This document shows positions 63,172 through 64,000 of a DNA stretch of 64,000 nucleotides, in pieces (position 1 is the stretch's first letter; each line of letters begins with the position of its first letter). The stretch is from assembly GCA_016708785.1 (NCBI GenBank), contig JADJFC010000003.1:248001-312000 (forward strand), in the 5' to 3' direction. The notes beneath the pieces were generated by a model. That model worked only from the letters and a program-made list of their open reading frames with translations. It was not told the origin of the DNA and searched no databases. Both the position numbers and the translations under genes were made by a program. This DNA comes from Bacteroidota bacterium (GTDB lineage Bacteria > Bacteroidota > Bacteroidia > AKYH767-A > 2013-40CM-41-45).

Positions 63172-63885
63172 ATGACGAAACTTAGCGTAAATATCAATAA
63201 GATAGCCACTTTGCGAAATGCACGCGGAGGCAATGTTCCTGATCTAATAAAAATTGCTATTGATCTGCAACGATTCGGTGCGGAGGGAATTACTATTCAC
63301 CCTCGACCTGATGAGAGACATATTCGTCGGCAAGATGTTTTTGATTTGAAACCTGTCGTTAAAACTGAATACAACATTGAAGGCTATCCGTCAAAAGAGT
63401 TTCTTCAATTGATAAAAGAGATAAAACCTGAACAAGCAACACTGGTACCTGACCCGCCTCATGTGCTCACTTCAAATGCCGGCTGGAATGCTCGTGAACA
63501 TAAATCTTTTCTGAAAGAGTGTATCGCTGAAATTCATTCTTATGGAGTAAGAGCTTCTGTATTTATCGATGCAGATCCGGAAATGATGATGCATGCAAAA
63601 GATACCGGGACAGACAGAATAGAGCTCTATACTGAATCATATGCAAGCCTTTATTCAGCAGGAAAAGAAAAAGCGATTGCACCTTATATTATCGCTGCTG
63701 AAAGTGCTGCTAAACTTGGATTGGGAATTAATGCAGGACACGATCTGAGTCTGGAGAATTTGAAATATTTTGCTCAGAATATTCCGCAGTTACTGGAGGT
63801 ATCCATCGGGCATGCATTGATCTCTGACGCTTTATATTTTGGTCTGGAAAATACGGTTCAACTTTACTTGCGACAGCTAAAATGA
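63172..63885 (+). CDS. pdxJ: Pyridoxine 5'-phosphate synthase
   Basis: PdxJ condenses 1-deoxyxylulose 5-phosphate with 3-amino-1-hydroxyacetone phosphate to make vitamin B6 phosphate. ATG 63172 (MTKLSVNINKIATLRNARGG) gives 237 aa, the normal length; the longer open frame from 63079 has no similarity. Signatures: GAEGITIHPRPDERHIRRQD near residues 40-60, VTLVPD-type ATLVPDPPHVLTSNAGW, SVFIDADPEM, RIELYTESYA, and the glycine-rich end LGLGINAGHDLSLEN...EVSIGHALISDAL. The stop overlaps the ATG of the following hydrolase gene (ATGA). Confidence 0.95.
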   Translation: MTKLSVNINKIATLRNARGGNVPDLIKIAIDLQRFGAEGITIHPRPDERHIRRQDVFDLKPVVKTEYNIEGYPSKEFLQLIKEIKPEQATLVPDPPHVLTSNAGWNAREHKSFLKECIAEIHSYGVRASVFIDADPEMMMHAKDTGTDRIELYTESYASLYSAGKEKAIAPYIIAAESAAKLGLGINAGHDLSLENLKYFAQNIPQLLEVSIGHALISDALYFGLENTVQLYLRQLK

Positions 63886-64000
63886 AATTACACTTCAAAA
63901 AAATTGGTGAAGGAAAACCATTGTTGATTCTACATGGACTTTTCGGATTGGGCGACAATTGGGCGACATTATCAAAAGCGTTTGCCCTGAATGGATTTTG
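63882..64000 (+). CDS. Alpha/beta hydrolase, N-terminal part (runs off the window)
   Basis: ATG 63882 overlaps the pdxJ stop. The visible residues, MKLHFKKIGEGKPLLILHGL then FGLGDNWATLSKAF, hold the HGLFG-type oxyanion-hole segment typical of alpha/beta hydrolases of the YbfF type (esterase-like). The nucleophile elbow and the His lie outside the window. Co-translation with pdxJ is likely. Confidence 0.75.
   Translation, partial: MKLHFKKIGEGKPLLILHGLFGLGDNWATLSKAFALNGF

Overview
The window is chromosomal DNA of an uncultured-looking member of the Bacteroidota. Support: low GC, several proteins ending in type IX secretion (T9SS) type A sorting domains with the YPNP motif, promoters of the TAnnTTTG type, a Bacteroidota-style order of CBS protein, nadK, DUF6089-like barrels, uppS, bamA and two ompH/skp genes, and no strong Shine-Dalgarno signals. 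I cannot name the genus.

Layout. (1) 1-14.4 kb is an accessory, defence-like region. It holds a divergent regulator and zinc-ribbon gene sharing an inverted-repeat promoter, a truncated AraC fragment, an HNH-like protein, a PD-(D/E)XK nuclease-like protein, an ApeA-type HEPN protein followed by a small GSLLWD-family protein, a DUF4209-type protein with an RNxxxH motif, and a three-gene operon built around a Type IIG restriction-modification enzyme. (2) 14.4-41.3 kb carries very large secreted T9SS proteins (about 465, 2343, 557 and 4200 aa) together with wrecked site-specific recombinases (a serine recombinase remnant and a tyrosine recombinase with an in-frame stop), a tRNA 3' fragment and a pair of diverged direct repeats. 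(3) 41.9-53.5 kb is ordinary envelope-related sequence: an outer-membrane barrel, an OmpA-like lipoprotein, a phospholipase-D/cardiolipin synthase type enzyme, DUF1844, a membrane-anchored coiled coil, another T9SS protein and an 1158-aa outer-membrane protein, followed by a cluster of nine GC-rich palindromes. (4) 53.6-64 kb is core genome on the minus strand (CBS, Omp85-like, nadK, two DUF6089-like barrels, uppS, bamA, two ompH), with divergent pdxJ and the start of an alpha/beta hydrolase.

How it fits together. The right-hand block makes undecaprenyl diphosphate (UppS), NADP (NadK) and the outer-membrane insertion machinery (BamA plus Skp-like periplasmic chaperones). The middle block supplies surface adhesin-like proteins exported by T9SS. 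The left block is a collection of probable anti-phage functions.

Caution for every reader: at least twelve reading frames here are broken by a single-base change, mostly in homopolymers, and the breaks include the essential genes bamA and uppS. This looks like consensus error of an indel-prone assembly rather than biology. I therefore report joined genes and give the position of each break. Three further genes contain a single in-frame stop, which this error type does not explain as easily.
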